The notes: a model not told the origin generated them from the letters alone. A stretch of 64,000 nt of DNA from SAR324 cluster bacterium (GCA_028282885.1 JANQGX010000010.1:62001-126000), one strand, 5' to 3'; numbered from the stretch's first letter, positions 16,484 through 25,635 are shown. Numbers and translations: made by a program.

Positions 16484-17497
16484 TCAGGCAGATTGATAAT
16501 ACTCCAAATACCAATCCACAAATCGTTTGATCCCTGTTTTAATAGATGTTTCCGGTTTAAAGCCCACATCATCGACCAGTTGATCAATGTCGGCAAAAGT
16601 CGCTTGGACATCACCGGCTTGCATGGGCAGCATTTCCTTTATCGCTTTCTTCCCCAATGCGTTTTCAAGCTCCTCAATGAACCCCATAAGTTCTACAGGC
16701 TGGTTATTGCCAATATTATAAAGCTTGTAAGGCGCATAACTGGTTGCTGAATCAGGATGATCACCGGACCAGTCCGGATTCGATACAGCAGGATTCTCCA
16801 ACACCCGGATAACGCCCTCTACAATATCGTCAATATAGGTAAAGTCTCTCTTCATCTTGCCATGATTGAACACCTTTATGGGCTTGTCTTCCAGAATCGC
16901 TTTGGCAAAAAGAAAGTATGCCATATCGGGCCGTCCCCAGGGTCCGTACACCGTGAAAAACCTTAACCCTGTGCAGGGAATGTTGTACAAGTGGGCATAG
17001 GAATGGGCCAACAGCTCATTTGACTTCTTTGTCGCAGCATACACGGAAACCGGATGATCGACATTATCATTTACCGAATAGGGCATTTTTGTATTCGCGC
17101 CGTATATTGATGAGGAAGACGCAAAAACCAGATGCCCAACCTTCGAGTACCTGCACCCCTCCAGTATATTGACGAAGCCCATTAAATTGGATTCCACATA
17201 GGCTTGTGGATTTTTAAGTGAGTAACGCACACCTGGCTGAGCTGCAAGATTGACAGCCTTTTCGAAAGTGTGCTTTGAAAACAGATCTTCCATGGCATCT
17301 TGATCAGCCATATTGAGTTTTACAAATTCGAAACGAGATTGGTCGTTGAGTTGCTCCAGTCGAGCTTTTTTAAGATTCACGTTATAATAGTTATTGAGGC
17401 TGTCGATACCTACAATGTTATATCCTTTTTCCAGTAGGCGCTTGGCTAAATGAAATCCAATAAAACCAGCCGCACCGGTGATTAGAGTTTTAGTCAT
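16484..17497 (-). CDS. UDP-glucuronate 4-epimerase
   Basis: This 337-residue short-chain dehydrogenase has the NAD-binding loop [15 protein letters not shown] at the N terminus, [18 protein letters not shown], and the catalytic YAATKKSNE (Y-x3-K). [15 protein letters not shown] follows. The NNYYD-like and [10 protein letters not shown] segments are typical of UDP-glucuronate (CapI/LpsL-type) 4-epimerases, which make UDP-galacturonate. Its substrate would be made by the UDP-glucose dehydrogenase at 61070-62398. It is the first enzyme gene after the antiterminator. A UDP-GlcNAc 4-epimerase is a less likely alternative. Confidence 0.85.
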   Translation of the reverse strand: MTKTLITGAAGFIGFHLAKRLLEKGYNIVGIDSLNNYYNVNLKKARLEQLNDQSRFEFVKLNMADQDAMEDLFSKHTFEKAVNLAAQPGVRYSLKNPQAYVESNLMGFVNILEGCRYSKVGHLVFASSSSIYGANTKMPYSVNDNVDHPVSVYAATKKSNELLAHSYAHLYNIPCTGLRFFTVYGPWGRPDMAYFLFAKAILEDKPIKVFNHGKMKRDFTYIDDIVEGVIRVLENPAVSNPDWSGDHPDSATSYAPYKLYNIGNNQPVELMGFIEELENALGKKAIKEMLPMQAGDVQATFADIDQLVDDVGFKPETSIKTGIKRFVDWYLEYYQSA

Positions 17498-17874
17498 TTT
17501 GAAGATTAGGAAATGATTTTTTTAAGTTCACAATCCGATTTTCCAGTAAGGCTTGGGGTAGCAATATACAGGTGATGTGTTCTAACCAATGAAATCAGGG
17601 TACACGAAACGTGTTCATGTGCTATGATTTCATAAACTGCTGTAGAATACGACTAAGAGGATAGATAGGGGATTTCGCAAATGTCTGATTTGTCATTCGG
17701 ACTGATACAGACGTTGATTAAGATGGGTTTTTTGGACATGCTTCGCCATCACCACTACAAATCGTATTAGCGGTATGTTCAGGCCTTGAACATATCTTTA
17801 TGCAATAAGAGGGTAAAGTCAACCGACGATTGAGAAATCAGTGAGTTGCTAACAAAAAAAATAGATCCATTTGT
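17498..17874. other. Gap of about 380 bases between antiterminator and epimerase genes
   Basis: No gene is convincing. A 29-codon frame on the plus strand (17681-17770) has GGGGA nearby but no recognisable product. A small inverted repeat, ACACG-AAA-CGTGT, lies at 17602-17614. No U-tracted terminator is seen on the minus strand, which fits readthrough from the antiterminator gene into the operon. Confidence 0.35.
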
Positions 17875-18414
17875 CTAATGCAGCATGGAGGAGAGTGAAC
17901 AATCTCTTTCGATCGGTTCGATCTGGGAAGGACTGACATGAAAGGCAACGGAACCGGGAATTGATTCAACACTGATTTTGACGAGTTCTCGATTTACTTC
18001 ATCAACAAATCCCTGAACCCCCATCAGAGGCCCCTGAATCACTCTAACGGCCATCCCGCTGGCGAATTCGTTAAATGAAAGAATTTCACCTTCGTATTTC
18101 TCCAGCCGAATTACATTGTCAATCTGATTATCAGGGATGGGCAGAGGACCTTTACTGTTTTTTAAAATATCAATGACGCCAATGCTTTTAAGGATTTCAA
18201 CATGTCTTTCCGGATTCAGTTCAGATCGAATAAACATGTAACCCGGGAAAAAAGCTTTGGTCAGGATTTTCTTGCGGTCTTTGCGCTTGCTCAGGATTTG
18301 GTAGGTGAGATTCAAGGACTGAATTTCCTTGGTTTCAAGGCTCTTTTCGACAATGGATTCATAGCGGGATTTGACCCTGATCGCATACCAGTTTTCACCG
18401 GGAAAATAAAACAT
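17875..18414 (-). CDS. Specialised NusG/RfaH-type transcription antiterminator
   Basis: A 179-residue protein with an N-terminal NGN domain (WYAIRVKSRYE at 9-19, FFPGYMFIRSEL at about 57-68) and a C-terminal KOW domain (GMAVRVIQGPLMGVQGFVDEV, about 125-146). This is the UpxY/LoaP/RfaH arrangement, distinct from housekeeping NusG by its divergent linker and its place as the first gene of a long polysaccharide operon. Such factors load on RNA polymerase in the leader and prevent premature termination across one long operon. Here the regulated operon would be the genes at 1-17.5 kb. A 610-base leader/promoter region precedes it. Confidence 0.88.
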   Translation of the reverse strand: MFYFPGENWYAIRVKSRYESIVEKSLETKEIQSLNLTYQILSKRKDRKKILTKAFFPGYMFIRSELNPERHVEILKSIGVIDILKNSKGPLPIPDNQIDNVIRLEKYEGEILSFNEFASGMAVRVIQGPLMGVQGFVDEVNRELVKISVESIPGSVAFHVSPSQIEPIERDCSLSSMLH

Positions 18415-19024
18415 CTTAAGTAACCTGTATGATGTTATTGTGATGCGTTCATTTACTGAACATGATATGATCCCGTTTGGAATCTGTCAATCAGACCTCC
18501 ATCTTTTGCAGTAGATAGGGCATTCATTCAAATCTGTAAAGCTGTGTCTGTTGTCACTTGGTGTATAAACACTTGTGTTTTATATACTTATTACATGTTC
18601 TGGCTGAAAGAGACAGGATGCTAAATCCGACATGCAGTGCTAGTGTTACAAATTAAATCTTATAATACATTGGTTCTCTGATTATTTGCTGGATTTTGGC
18701 ATATGCCAACAAAACATTAACTTGTTTTATCAGCAGCATACATTTCTCTAATACTGTATTTTCAATTTTTTACTGGATTCGGTACGGTAAATAGTTTAAT
18801 TTTAGGTTGTTAAATTTTCACCTTAAATCGGGTTGAGCCCTACAGCTACAATGGCTTGCCGATAATATAAAATACGACAGGTGTAATACATAACTTCCCA
18901 ATCAGAGTATTCTCAAGAATAGTTTCACGATGTGAGAATCTTCTGTTAGTGCAAAACACAGAGCTGATAATTAGTCGATTAAACATATATTTGAAAATAC
19001 GACGAAAAAGCAATCTATTGCAGT
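18415..19024. other. Divergent regulatory region of the polysaccharide locus
   Basis: This 610-base AT-rich region separates the antiterminator gene (minus) from a LytTR response regulator (plus), so it must hold at least two promoters. Seen by eye: a perfect 14-base palindrome at 18696-18709, an AAACAC-TT-GTGTTT inverted repeat at 18567-18580, and TAGCTGTAGGGCT on the minus strand near 18835-18847, vaguely like part of the JUMPStart element. No gene or tRNA is evident. Promoter positions could not be fixed confidently. Confidence 0.45.
18696..18709. promoter_or_regulatory. Perfect 14-base palindrome, candidate operator
   Basis: TTGGCATATGCCAA reads the same on both strands and sits in the region between the divergent antiterminator and response-regulator genes. 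A dimeric regulator could bind it. No binding protein is known, and LytTR proteins usually prefer direct rather than inverted repeats, so the neighbour may not be the one that binds. Confidence 0.35.
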
Positions 19025-19786
19025 ATGGAAACTCAGTACCGAATTCTGGCCGTCGATGATGATGCAGCAAATCTGAACATCATCTCCGAAATGTTGGAGG
19101 ATAAATACCAGGTAATTACAGCCGAAAGTGGTGAGGAAGGGCTTCAGAAAGCTAAAGAGGTCGTGCCGGATCTTGTTCTGCTGGATATCATGATGCCTGG
19201 AATTGATGGTTATGAGGTCTGTCGAAGATTGCGCTCCGATTCACAATACGCAAACACCAAGATTCTTTTTCTATCTGCAAAAGAACTGGTTAAGGATCGA
19301 TTGATCGGTTACGACGCTGGAGGTGATGATTACATTACCAAGCCTTTTGACGATGAAGAACTTCTGGCCAAAATCAAGGTTTTTTTAAGACTGAAATACG
19401 AAGAACAGATCAAGTCCTTAAATAAGATAGTTGAAAAGGGACAAACAGATGCCATACAGAAGATTTCCCAATACTTCAGCAGTGTTCTGTACGTCCAGTC
19501 AACCTTCCCCTACTGCAAAATCATTTGCAGAGCCGAAGAGCAGGACGCTGTGCTTCTCAGAACCACACTAAAAGAACTGGAAAAACAGTTTGACGGACAG
19601 GACCTGTTGAGGATTCACAAATCCTATCTGGTTAACCCGATCAAAGTTGTCTCTGTTTCTCGAAAAGGAAGCCAGGACTATGAAGCGGTCTTAAAAGACA
19701 ACGAAGAAAAGACAGTCAAAGTCCCCATCGGCCGCAAATATCACACCAGTCTCAGACAACTCAATCCCAAGTGGTTTACCAGTTAA
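19025..19786 (+). CDS. Response regulator with LytTR DNA-binding domain
   Basis: A 253-residue protein. Residues 1-120 form a receiver domain: acidic pocket DDD (11-13), phosphoacceptor D54 in LLDIMMP, and the conserved lysine in YITKPF. A short helical linker (about 122-155) leads to a LytTR domain from about 160 (SSVLYVQS... LLRIHKSYLVN ... VPIGRKYHTSLR). LytTR regulators commonly control capsule or exopolysaccharide and virulence factors. No histidine kinase is nearby. It ends one base before the end of the convergent Wzz-like gene and is divergent from the antiterminator, so control of the polysaccharide locus is a plausible inference. Confidence 0.88.
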   Translation: METQYRILAVDDDAANLNIISEMLEDKYQVITAESGEEGLQKAKEVVPDLVLLDIMMPGIDGYEVCRRLRSDSQYANTKILFLSAKELVKDRLIGYDAGGDDYITKPFDDEELLAKIKVFLRLKYEEQIKSLNKIVEKGQTDAIQKISQYFSSVLYVQSTFPYCKIICRAEEQDAVLLRTTLKELEKQFDGQDLLRIHKSYLVNPIKVVSVSRKGSQDYEAVLKDNEEKTVKVPIGRKYHTSLRQLNPKWFTS

Positions 19787-21025
19787 TTAAAGTTTCCAAA
19801 ATTTAAGCGCTTCAATAAACTCCTTTTTTTGCTTTTCAAATCCCTGCCCTTTCCTGGCATTGATAATCAGTACCCTTAGGTACACAGAGAATACTCCCAG
19901 GAAAAAAGCGATAATTAGACTAATCAGCACCAGTTTATTGGCTGGGTTAAACCGAGGACCAGATGCGGGTATTCCTTGTTTTGCGTTGCCCAATTCAATA
20001 TTCAAAAGACGGTAAACTTGTTGAGGAAGATCATAGGCTTTGTCAAAAAAGTGGAAACTGCTCTTGATCCGTCCGATTTCATCAATTTTATTAATATACA
20101 GTCCTGACTGAGAACGAGTCGCTTGCACTTGCTGATATTCCTGTCGATCTCGACCCCTTCTTCCCTGATGAGCCTGTTTGGCAATGTCTGACCAGATTGA
20201 GATGGGCATGAGATTAGTCTCGCTTTCAAATTCAATCTGCTCGGACAAAGAAAACAATGCAAACTCAACTTCTGTCATTATTTTGTTGATGTTATTCGAT
20301 AATTCTCTGTGTTTGGATTCCAATACTTTCAGTTCTGGCAAAGACCTTAATTCCTGCCTTTGCAAAATCTCATTAAGATCAGAAGCAGTAGTATTACCGT
20401 CATATTTGCCCTTTAACCAGTTGGATTTGAAATCAGTCAAAGAAAGCTTTACCTTTTGAACTTCTTCCATCAGTTTGCTTAACTCCTCATAGTCTCCCTT
20501 CAACCGGTTAACAACGATTGGAATATCTGATTGTTTTACGGTTAAAAATAACTGATAGTTTTCAGGAGTTCGATCCGCAAACCGGGGATCAAATCCTGCG
20601 AAATTATTCAAACTGATAGATTGTTGTTCGGCCCCCTCACCAGATATCCCATACCGATACTCGGCACTAACAATCTCCATGATTTGCTGACTTCCATTGA
20701 TCTGATCCATTGACTCAATCAATTTATCCCAGAGTACTTGTTTCTCGTTCTGTGCCTTTTCCAATCGGTCCTGATAGTAGGCAGCTCCAGTTAATTGAGG
20801 CGTTGTTTCTTTGGTTGCGTTAGCAGTTTTCCGGTAGTTATTCCAGGAAATACCGAATCCAATAGCCAAACCCAGCAGTAAAAACAATAAAATCTGTAAC
20901 TTATATTTGACAAGAGGGAGAATGAGTTGCCAAAGATCGATCTCATCTTCATCCATATCCTGGGATGGAACCATATAGACGACCTGCTGCTTTTCTTGTT
21001 CTTTCTCTTCGTTGTTTGATTTCAT
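19787..21025 (-). CDS. Wzz-like polysaccharide chain-length determinant
   Basis: A 412-residue protein with the two-membrane-span Wzz topology: an N-terminal cytoplasmic tail of about 40 residues (EDEIDLWQLILPLVKYK), a first span at about 44-63 (ILLFLLLGLAIGFGISW), a long polar, helix-rich periplasmic part, and a second span near 365-390 (LVLISLIIAFFLGVFSVYL) with a short basic tail. There is no tyrosine kinase domain. The EIDLW-x-L motif before the first span is typical. It would set chain length with a Wzy polymerase. It is convergent, without a gap, with the LytTR regulator. Confidence 0.8.
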   Translation of the reverse strand: MKSNNEEKEQEKQQVVYMVPSQDMDEDEIDLWQLILPLVKYKLQILLFLLLGLAIGFGISWNNYRKTANATKETTPQLTGAAYYQDRLEKAQNEKQVLWDKLIESMDQINGSQQIMEIVSAEYRYGISGEGAEQQSISLNNFAGFDPRFADRTPENYQLFLTVKQSDIPIVVNRLKGDYEELSKLMEEVQKVKLSLTDFKSNWLKGKYDGNTTASDLNEILQRQELRSLPELKVLESKHRELSNNINKIMTEVEFALFSLSEQIEFESETNLMPISIWSDIAKQAHQGRRGRDRQEYQQVQATRSQSGLYINKIDEIGRIKSSFHFFDKAYDLPQQVYRLLNIELGNAKQGIPASGPRFNPANKLVLISLIIAFFLGVFSVYLRVLIINARKGQGFEKQKKEFIEALKFWKL

Positions 21026-21507
21026 TACTTACTCAGGGATTTGTGACTGTGCTAAAGGTCTTTTACTCTTTCGAGCGATGATCAAAATTCTGAAACACAC
21101 GGTGGTTTTTCTTGAGCTGATTGCTCCATATCAGATGCCTCACTTCTCAAACAGACTAGAATGTACCAACTAATGGATCTCACGTCAATTTGAGTCACGA
21201 CTTGAATGCTTCAATATAAATTTGTTATAATAGAAGGCACAATATGATTAGTGATTGGTAATATCGGATCTTTTTCAATATGATAAATCTACCAAAGATT
21301 TATTTAATAAAACCTCAATTCAATATGGGAACACGAATCGATGAACAGGAGTCAAAAGCCATATCGTGATCGAATGAGCTGGGGATTAGACAGACAGTCT
21401 GAAAAAAATAGCCCATTGGAGTTTTATCATTTAAACTCACGGTAACTGAGAACATCAAGTCCTTTGGATCTTTTAGTATATTTCATATTTAAAACAAGCA
21501 AGTAACA
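21026..21507. other. Divergent intergenic region between the Wzz-like gene and a response regulator
   Basis: About 480 bases, AT-rich, with no convincing gene. It should contain a minus-strand promoter for the Wzz-like gene and a plus-strand promoter for the response regulator; the latter has a reasonable candidate at 21202-21231. The remaining bases show no clear hairpin or repeat. Confidence 0.4.
21202..21231 (+). promoter_or_regulatory. Candidate sigma-70 type promoter
   Basis: TTGAAT (21202-21207) and a perfect TATAAT (21226-21231) are separated by 18 bases. Transcription would start near 21238 and leave an unusually long leader of about 270 bases before the response regulator at 21508. 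Confidence 0.4.
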
Positions 21508-22353
21508 ATGAAGAAGGAACAGTTTAGCCTTTTGGTTGTTGATGATGACGTAGACATTCTGAACTTGGTCAACCTTGATATGAAGGAGGAGTATGAAGTC
21601 CACGCCGCCTTTAGTGTCTCGCAAGCCATGGATATCCTCAAACGGAATGAAATTCATATTGCTGTTTGTGATGAAAGACTTAAAGGAGAAAGCGGATCGG
21701 AGTTGCTGGCTGTAATTAAGGATCAGTACCCGGAAGTTGTCAGAATCCTAATTTCCGGATACAACGATACCACCGCAATCATGAACGCTATCAATAAAGC
21801 CAATGTCTTCAAATTCATTATGAAGCCATTTGGCGAAGAATTTAGAGATATTATTGACGAAGCCCGGCAGCTCTACATCGATAAAACAAAAAACCAGTAT
21901 AAGGACTCCTTGACCAGCCTCAAAAGTGAAAACACAATCCTCGACCACCTCGAAAGTGAATTGAGAAGAAGTTATCGATATGACGTAAATTTATCTACAG
22001 TTCTGTTATCAATAGATAATCCAAAAAAAGATAGTGCTCTTCATGGTTTCCTGATTGACCGATTGTTAATCAAAAAAATAGCTGACATTCTGAAAGGAGA
22101 ATTAAGACAAAGCGATACAGCCGGCCGCCTTCGTGACAACAGATTTCTTATTTTGTTAACAGAGACCGATCACCAGGGTGCGGAGGTGTTTTTAAACAGA
22201 TTCATGAAAAAAATCGACAGCTTCGAACAATCGACAAACAGAGGTTTACTGCCATATCGCATACAGGTTGCGAAACTTGCCATGGACAAAGAAAAAGCGT
22301 TCGATCAAAACGAGTTAATCGATAAACTCCAATCACTTTTGACAGATTCCTAG
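21508..22353 (+). CDS. Response regulator with degenerate GGDEF-like output domain
   Basis: A 281-residue protein. The receiver (1-120) has acidic residues DDD at 12-14, D55 in AVCDERLKG, and the lysine of FIMKPFGEE. The second half (about 150-275) follows the pattern of a diguanylate cyclase domain (YDVNLSTVLLSIDN ... RLLIKKIADILKGELRQSD ... RFLILLTET). The signature loop is not GGDEF but reads LRDNRF, so cyclase activity is very unlikely. It may bind a ligand or a partner instead. It has no neighbouring kinase and is followed by another receiver protein, possibly forming one signalling set. Confidence 0.78.
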   Translation: MKKEQFSLLVVDDDVDILNLVNLDMKEEYEVHAAFSVSQAMDILKRNEIHIAVCDERLKGESGSELLAVIKDQYPEVVRILISGYNDTTAIMNAINKANVFKFIMKPFGEEFRDIIDEARQLYIDKTKNQYKDSLTSLKSENTILDHLESELRRSYRYDVNLSTVLLSIDNPKKDSALHGFLIDRLLIKKIADILKGELRQSDTAGRLRDNRFLILLTETDHQGAEVFLNRFMKKIDSFEQSTNRGLLPYRIQVAKLAMDKEKAFDQNELIDKLQSLLTDS

Positions 22354-22644
22354 ACACAAGAAATATATTGATTGCCAAGATATATAGGCAAACGTATTCC
22401 CCCCTCCGCCAATGACTCAATCGTATTGTGATGAGAGTTCATCTGTTATATTTGCTCCAAAATCGTCTTAGATAATCAGTATAATTCGAAAAAATGTACC
22501 CATCTTGCATATCCGTCAAGCAGACTCGTGGTCAAAACTGAAAATCTGGTTCTATTTTCAATGACACCTGACGAATTTGAGTCTCATTTTAATTTACTTA
22601 TCTGATGATTCTACATTAAAACAGGCAACATCGCTGAGTTCACC

Positions 22645-23061
22645 ATGAAAGTTCAAGATACGATTCTTATAGTTGAAGATGATCTGTTAAATCTGGAAAT
22701 AATCTCCGAAGGACTCAAAGACAAAGGTTTTGATATCATCAAAGCTAAGAATGGAATTGAAGCTCTCAGAATCCTGGAGAACACAGACAAAGAGATCAAG
22801 GTTATCATATTGGACTGGATGATGCCTGAAATGAGCGGTGTTGATCTTCTCGGCTTACTTAAAGAGGATGAAGCCTTCAAACACATCCCGGTAATCATTC
22901 AAACTGCAAAAACCCAACCCTCCAGCATTGTTCAAGGCATGGATTCAGGAGCCTATCAATACCTGACCAAACCCTTTGAAGAAGAGGTACTGCACTCGAT
23001 GGTTCGCTCTGCCATAGCCGAGTACAACAGATTCCAGGTGGCTTCGAGAAAGACGGAATAA
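22645..23061 (+). CDS. Single-domain response regulator
   Basis: A 138-residue stand-alone receiver domain (CheY/DivK type) with the acidic pocket EDD (11-13), phosphoacceptor D57 in ILDWMMPEMSG, the threonine/serine in IIQTAKT, and the lysine of YLTKPFEEE. There is no output domain. The gene is followed after only five bases by a sugar-kinase-like gene, so cotranscription is likely. Its kinase and target are not in view. Confidence 0.9.
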   Translation: MKVQDTILIVEDDLLNLEIISEGLKDKGFDIIKAKNGIEALRILENTDKEIKVIILDWMMPEMSGVDLLGLLKEDEAFKHIPVIIQTAKTQPSSIVQGMDSGAYQYLTKPFEEEVLHSMVRSAIAEYNRFQVASRKTE

Positions 23062-23066
23062 GCGGT

Positions 23067-24179
23067 TTGAAAAGTATCTCCACTATAGCTTCCCGATTCG
23101 ATATCAAGGGAAAAATTACGCGTATAATTGAACATAAAGAAGGCAATGTTAATGACACTTACATTGTCACCTCATCTTCCGAGAAATCAGGACAAATTCG
23201 ATACGTCCTTCAGCGAATCAATTCAGAAGTCTTCTCTGATACCAGTGCCATTTTAAAGAACCTGGTAGCTATCAGTACCTATCTGGAGCACTCCCTAAAA
23301 AAAACAGCCAGCCCTTCCCATCGTCAGTTGGAAATCCCTCAAGTTATATCTAGCAAAAACGGCGAATCTCATTTTACTGATCCCGAAGGAAATTTCTGGC
23401 GAATGATTTCTTACATTGAAAATTCAAGAACTTTACAGACCATAACCACTCCTCAACAGGCAGAGGAGCTTGGGATTGCGCTTGGCTTGTTTCACAGTTC
23501 ATTGGCAGGTATAGAACAGAATTTACTAGTGGACACCCTACCCGGTTTTCATATCACTCCGGAATACCTCGTCGAATTTGACAAAGCGGAACTAAAAACG
23601 AATCGTGTAAATTCGACAGAAAAAAGGTATTGTTCAAAATTCATAGATAAGCGCAGACATCAGGCCGACGTTCTCGAATCTGCAAAAACAAAGAGATTGA
23701 TCCGCCAGCAGGTTATCCACGGTGATCCCAAAATCAACAATTTTCTTTTTGATGAAGCTGCGGACAAAACCATTGGCATCATCGACCTGGATACGGTCAA
23801 ACCGGGGCTAATTCACTATGATATAGGAGACTGCCTGCGGTCATCCAGTAATCCGGCTGGTGAGGAAACTCTGGTGCTGGATGAGGTGGATTTTGATCTG
23901 CATTCTGTTCAGGGATTTTTCAAAGGCTACGCCAGCACAACAGGTCCCAACTTGAGCAAAAGAGATGTTGCTCTGTTTGCCCAAAGTGTTTGGTTGATGA
24001 CTTTTGAACTGGGCTTGCGGTTTTTTACGGATTATCTGAAAGGGGACGTCTATTTCAAAACTGCTAGAGATAAGCACAATCTTGACAGGGCATTGGTTCA
24101 ATTCAGATTGACAGAAATCATTGAATCCAAAATGGATCGATTGGACAAGATTATCAGTGATGTATTCAACAGCAATTGA
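23067..24179 (+). CDS. Phosphotransferase family kinase (APH fold), NahK-like
   Basis: A 370-residue protein of the aminoglycoside phosphotransferase/choline kinase fold. The catalytic loop VIHGDPKINNFLFD holds the H-G-D-x-K-x-x-N pattern, and the metal-binding aspartate is in GIIDLDTVKPG, followed by HYDIGDCLRSS. The H-x-D-x-K-x-N and IDLDTV-x-PG motifs resemble N-acetylhexosamine 1-kinases (NahK), which make sugar-1-phosphates; this specificity is inference. The start is a TTG five bases after the stop of the receiver gene, suggesting coupled translation. It could supply activated amino sugars to the polysaccharide pathway. Confidence 0.78.
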   Translation: MKSISTIASRFDIKGKITRIIEHKEGNVNDTYIVTSSSEKSGQIRYVLQRINSEVFSDTSAILKNLVAISTYLEHSLKKTASPSHRQLEIPQVISSKNGESHFTDPEGNFWRMISYIENSRTLQTITTPQQAEELGIALGLFHSSLAGIEQNLLVDTLPGFHITPEYLVEFDKAELKTNRVNSTEKRYCSKFIDKRRHQADVLESAKTKRLIRQQVIHGDPKINNFLFDEAADKTIGIIDLDTVKPGLIHYDIGDCLRSSSNPAGEETLVLDEVDFDLHSVQGFFKGYASTTGPNLSKRDVALFAQSVWLMTFELGLRFFTDYLKGDVYFKTARDKHNLDRALVQFRLTEIIESKMDRLDKIISDVFNSN

Positions 24180-24200
24180 ATCATCCAACGCCTGTCTCTT

Positions 24201-24434
24201 TCAGTTTGCGATTTTATCTACCAGGTTATCAACAGCATCCGATCCTTTTTTGATTCCTTTTCCCAAGAAATCACCTCCCTTTTCGAAGATGCTCTTAGGC
24301 TTTTCGCCTATTATCGTTAAGACTGGTTCGGGGAGATTCCCTCTTGCCCAATCGTTTACAGGAGGTACAAATTTAATAATGATGACCAGAATTATCAAAA
24401 CCAAAACTAGTTGAACCAATCCATTCCGTTTCAT
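24201..24434 (-). CDS. Small membrane-anchored protein of unknown function
   Basis: I do not recognise this 77-residue protein. It has one N-terminal hydrophobic segment (LVQLVLVLIILVIIIKFV, about 6-23) and a charged, lysine-rich tail with the amphipathic stretch KGIKKGSDAVDNLVDKI. The ATG has a good Shine-Dalgarno sequence (GGAG six bases upstream), which supports it being a real gene. It is convergent with the kinase gene and lies downstream of dapB on the same strand. Confidence 0.6.
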   Translation of the reverse strand: MKRNGLVQLVLVLIILVIIIKFVPPVNDWARGNLPEPVLTIIGEKPKSIFEKGGDFLGKGIKKGSDAVDNLVDKIAN

Positions 24435-24554
24435 TTCATCTCCATGTTAGCAATTTACATTTTCATCTTTCCTTATCTCTTCCGATTACCTGGGAACCGG
24501 TTTTAGAATAATGGTAATCAGACGTATCAATTAATTACTTAAGATTGTATTTCC

Positions 24555-25301
24555 CTAACCCAAAAGCTGCTTCATCATGTCAGCTTCGGTATAAAGACCT
24601 TTTTTATCCTTTATCCATTCAGCAGCTATAACGGCTCCCGTTGCAAATCCCAGTCTGTTTCTAGCTGTATGTTTGATTTCAATACTATCGAACTCCGAAT
24701 CAAATACCACAGCGTGGGTTCCTGGAATATGACCTCCCCTCATTGAGGCAAAATGCAATTCGTCACCTTCGATTTTTCGGTCTAGTCTCTCGGTTGCCAG
24801 TTTCTTCTTACGGTCGATATTGTCCAGGAGTATCTTCCCGATAGTAACAGCCGTTCCGGAGGGAGAATCCATTTTCTTATTGTGGTGTGCTTCATGACAC
24901 AAAACATCATAAACCTCAAACTGGTTCATCACCTGCCCGGCCTGTTCCACGAGTTTGAAGAAGATATTAACCCCAATTGAAAAATTAGATGAGTAGACCA
25001 ACCCGTTACCGGCATTTTGAACCATCTTTTCAACCTCCGGCATTTTATCCGTCCAGCCTGTGGTTCCGATAACGATCTGTTTTCCAAACTCGCTGATGTC
25101 TTTCATGTTTCCAAGAGCTGCGTCAGGCTGCGTAAAACAGATACAGACATCCACTCCCTCCATGGATTCCTGATCAATTACCTTGTGAGTTGCTTCCGGA
25201 TGGAAGGGATCAACTCTGGAAGAAACCCTCAACTGACGTTCCACCGCAACTTGCTCAATCAATCTGCCCATACGGCCATAGCCGACTATTGATATGTTCA
25301 T
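24555..25301 (-). CDS. dapB: 4-hydroxy-tetrahydrodipicolinate reductase
   Basis: A 248-residue cytoplasmic enzyme of the diaminopimelate/lysine pathway that reduces the dapA product with NAD(P)H. Seen are the nucleotide-binding GYGRMGRLI, FTQPDAA, the GTTGW motif, and the catalytic region EAHHNKKMDSPSGTA with the family's HH...K and SGTA residues. It is slightly shorter than the usual 265-270 residues. AGAGG precedes the ATG. No other lysine-pathway gene is adjacent. Confidence 0.93.
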   Translation of the reverse strand: MNISIVGYGRMGRLIEQVAVERQLRVSSRVDPFHPEATHKVIDQESMEGVDVCICFTQPDAALGNMKDISEFGKQIVIGTTGWTDKMPEVEKMVQNAGNGLVYSSNFSIGVNIFFKLVEQAGQVMNQFEVYDVLCHEAHHNKKMDSPSGTAVTIGKILLDNIDRKKKLATERLDRKIEGDELHFASMRGGHIPGTHAVVFDSEFDSIEIKHTARNRLGFATGAVIAAEWIKDKKGLYTEADMMKQLLG

Positions 25302-25635
25302 AATGACCTCTTTAGATAGACTCTTCTTTACACCTTACAAAAAGTGTGTCGTAAGCTGACAAACCAACTTCTGTTAAAATCCCTTAGTTTGCAAAATTCA
25401 CACTTTGTACGCTCTACACGTTTCCCTGACTGCAAAACGTTGAAGCCAGAATCTGTCAAATCCGTTCCACGCAGGATCACTTAGGTCTGGCCTTACCTTC
25501 TTCTCCCGAAACTACCAGGGATGGTGGGTTTTTACCGAATACTCTATTGACAGATACCGAGATAACGTGCTTGGACAGCCAATTCATACTTCCAAAATAG
25601 TCTGTTTCTCCTTAAAATGATAGGAGGAAAATACC
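25302..25635. other. Divergent gap between dapB and the Smr gene
   Basis: About 330 bases that should contain promoters for both genes. One TTGACA (25547-25552) on the plus strand lacks a good -10 partner. I saw no clear riboswitch-like structure, terminator or small gene. Confidence 0.35.

Noticed and set aside
17681..17770. 29-codon plus-strand frame with GGGGA upstream
   Set aside because: Too short, without recognisable product, and inside a gap of a minus-strand operon; kept only as a remark in the gap entry.
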